Source: Candidatus Eiseniibacteriota bacterium
GTDB lineage: Bacteria; Eisenbacteria; RBG-16-71-46; JAFGJU01
Length of the DNA stretch: 5,681 bases
NCBI GenBank assembly: GCA_016928935.1
Contig: JAFGJU010000162.1
Coordinates: 1-5,681, forward strand
Direction of reading: 5' to 3'
Each line of letters starts with the position of its first letter. Within the stretch, counting starts at the first letter, position 1. The translations under genes and the position numbers were made by a program. The notes under the pieces were generated by a model. The model made no database searches, was not told where the DNA came from, and was given only the letters and a program-made list of their open reading frames with translations. This document shows positions 4,611 through 5,681 of this stretch, in pieces.

Positions 4611-5591
4611 CTACTCTCTGAACCGGTCTCCCTTCCTGAGAGCGTCCAGCAAATTCATTATATCAGAAGGAGGTTCCGCTTTAAAAGAAAGTCCTGCTCC
4701 GGTGACCGGGTGCGCGAAGCTGAGCTCCGTCGCGTGCAGCGCCGGCCGCTCCACCAGGTGGAGCAACTCGGACGCGGCCTTCCTTTCGCTGCCGCCCAGG
4801 CGTGATATGGCCTTCGTGCGCCCGCCGTACTGCGGGTCGCCGAAGACGGGATGGCCCAGGTGCGAGAAGTGGACCCTGACCTGGTGAGTCCTGCCCGTCT
4901 CGAGCGTGGCCGAAACCAGCGTCGCGAACTGGAATCTCTCCAGGACTTCGAAACGCGTGGCGGCTCGTCTACCCCTCCGCGAATCCACGGCCATTTTCTT
5001 CCTGTGATGCACGCTGCGCCCGATGGGCGCCTCGATTCTGCCGCGGTCGTCCCGGAGGACTCCCCACACCACGGCCACGTACTTCCTCACGGCCTCCCGG
5101 GAGGCTATCTGCCGCGCCAGGCCGAGGTGGGCCTCGTCCGTCTTGGCCGCGACGATCAGGCCCGACGTGCCCTTGTCCAGCCTGTGGACGATACCCGGGC
5201 GCAGCACTCCGCCTATGCCGGACAGGTCCGCGCAGTGACCCAGGAGCGCATTCACGAGGGTTCCCGCCTTCACGCCGGCGCCCGGATGCACCACCATGCC
5301 GGCCGGCTTGTTCACGACTATGAGGTGCTCGTCCTCGTACAGCACGTCGAGTGGGATATTCTCGGGCTTGAGCGCGCTGGGTGCGGGCTCGGGCCGCGAG
5401 AGCGCGATCTCGTCGCCCTCCCTCAGCCTGTGGCTGCTCTTGACTGCTCTGCCGGCCACGGTCACGAGGCCCTCACGTATGAGTCTCTGGGCCTGGGACC
5501 GGGTGAGCCCGGGGAAGAGGACCACCACTGCCGCGTCCAGTCTCTTGCCCGCCTCCTCAGGCGGCACGGTCTTCCTTTGAATGTCCGGCAT
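4611..5591 (-). CDS. rluD: 23S rRNA pseudouridine synthase, RluD/RluA family
   Basis: A 326-residue enzyme that isomerises uridine to pseudouridine in large-subunit rRNA. RluD itself modifies helix 69 (E. coli positions 1911, 1915 and 1917). An S4 RNA-binding domain occupies about residues 16-64 (RLDAAVVVLFPGLTRSQAQR, then VTVAGRAV). The catalytic domain has NKPAGMVVHPG (94-104), motif II HRLDKGTSGL (136-145) with catalytic Asp139, RKYVAVVWG (169-177), ETGRTHQVRVH (231-241), FGDPQYGG (250-257) and LHATELSFAHP (285-294). The length is typical for the S4-containing subfamily. The start ATG has GGAG five bases upstream. RluD and RluC-type members are hard to separate by eye, so the rRNA site is inferred. 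First complete gene of the operon. Confidence 0.93.
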   Translation of the reverse strand: MPDIQRKTVPPEEAGKRLDAAVVVLFPGLTRSQAQRLIREGLVTVAGRAVKSSHRLREGDEIALSRPEPAPSALKPENIPLDVLYEDEHLIVVNKPAGMVVHPGAGVKAGTLVNALLGHCADLSGIGGVLRPGIVHRLDKGTSGLIVAAKTDEAHLGLARQIASREAVRKYVAVVWGVLRDDRGRIEAPIGRSVHHRKKMAVDSRRGRRAATRFEVLERFQFATLVSATLETGRTHQVRVHFSHLGHPVFGDPQYGGRTKAISRLGGSERKAASELLHLVERPALHATELSFAHPVTGAGLSFKAEPPSDIMNLLDALRKGDRFRE

Positions 5592-5681
5592 TCGGACTCC
5601 GCAAAGGGCGCAACAAAATCGCCCGGCCCGCTCGAGCCCCGTCGCCGAGGCCCTACGACCCTACCCCCCGACGCCTCGCCC
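5592..5681 (-). other. Region upstream of rluD, no gene assigned
   Basis: Ninety bases precede rluD. Two of the three minus-strand frames stop at once, with TAG at 5663-5661 and at 5655-5653; either could be the end of an upstream operon gene entering from the right. The third stays open into rluD, but its translation looks like a GC-rich shadow. No recognisable promoter hexamers are present, so rluD may belong to a longer upstream transcript. Confidence 0.4.

Noticed and set aside
4665..4677. AGAAGGAGGTT on the plus strand, a perfect ribosome-site motif
   Set aside because: It lies inside rluD codons on the opposite strand, and the frames behind it are shadows without a plausible product.
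1..5681. CRISPR array, insertion sequence, attachment site or defence system
   Set aside because: No regularly spaced repeats with unique spacers, no transposase motifs and no integrase are visible. Both detected tandem repeats are local duplications within genes.

Overview
The window reads as chromosomal DNA from an uncultured, GC-rich bacterium. Every gene I can support lies on the minus strand, so transcription runs from high to low coordinates. The right two thirds is a tightly packed housekeeping operon with long GC-rich shadow frames on the opposite strand. The left 1.1 kb is less GC-rich and holds a secreted dockerin-repeat protein with its own promoter. Housekeeping genes, a lone RsbW-type kinase and a small secreted dockerin protein together are reminiscent of candidate phyla such as Eisenbacteria or Krumholzibacteria. 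That placement is an impression, not a demonstrated assignment.

Operon, read right to left: rluD (23S rRNA pseudouridine synthase, 4611-5591), an RsbW-like anti-sigma ATPase/kinase (4159-4590), ruvX/yqgF (3694-4155), mltG (2490-3665) and larE (1632-2471). Gaps are 20, 3, 28 and 18 bp, so co-transcription is likely. A 58-bp tandem duplication sits at the mltG/larE junction. It has shifted the reading frame of the MltG tail and appears to have removed an earlier GTGA stop/start overlap.

Below larE there is a roughly 200-bp gap. Then come a two-helix small membrane protein of unknown function (1206-1433) and, 4 bp further on, a complete tRNA-Val(UAC) with encoded CCA (1125-1201). Next is a strong extended -10 promoter (1071-1099), followed by about 145 bp that folds into a closed rod and looks like a stand-alone structured RNA, possibly 6S RNA. 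A second strong extended -10 promoter (887-916) follows. It drives a 135-nt leader and the dockerin protein gene (167-745).

The last 166 bp at the left edge contains an unusually perfect Shine-Dalgarno sequence inside competing hairpins, with no visible gene. It may be the leader of a gene lying outside the window.

Functionally, the operon mixes ribosome modification (RluD), resolvase-fold RNA/DNA processing (RuvX), glycan strand termination (MltG), partner-switch signalling (the kinase) and sulfur transfer for a nickel-pincer cofactor (LarE). No mobile element, CRISPR array or defence system is visible.
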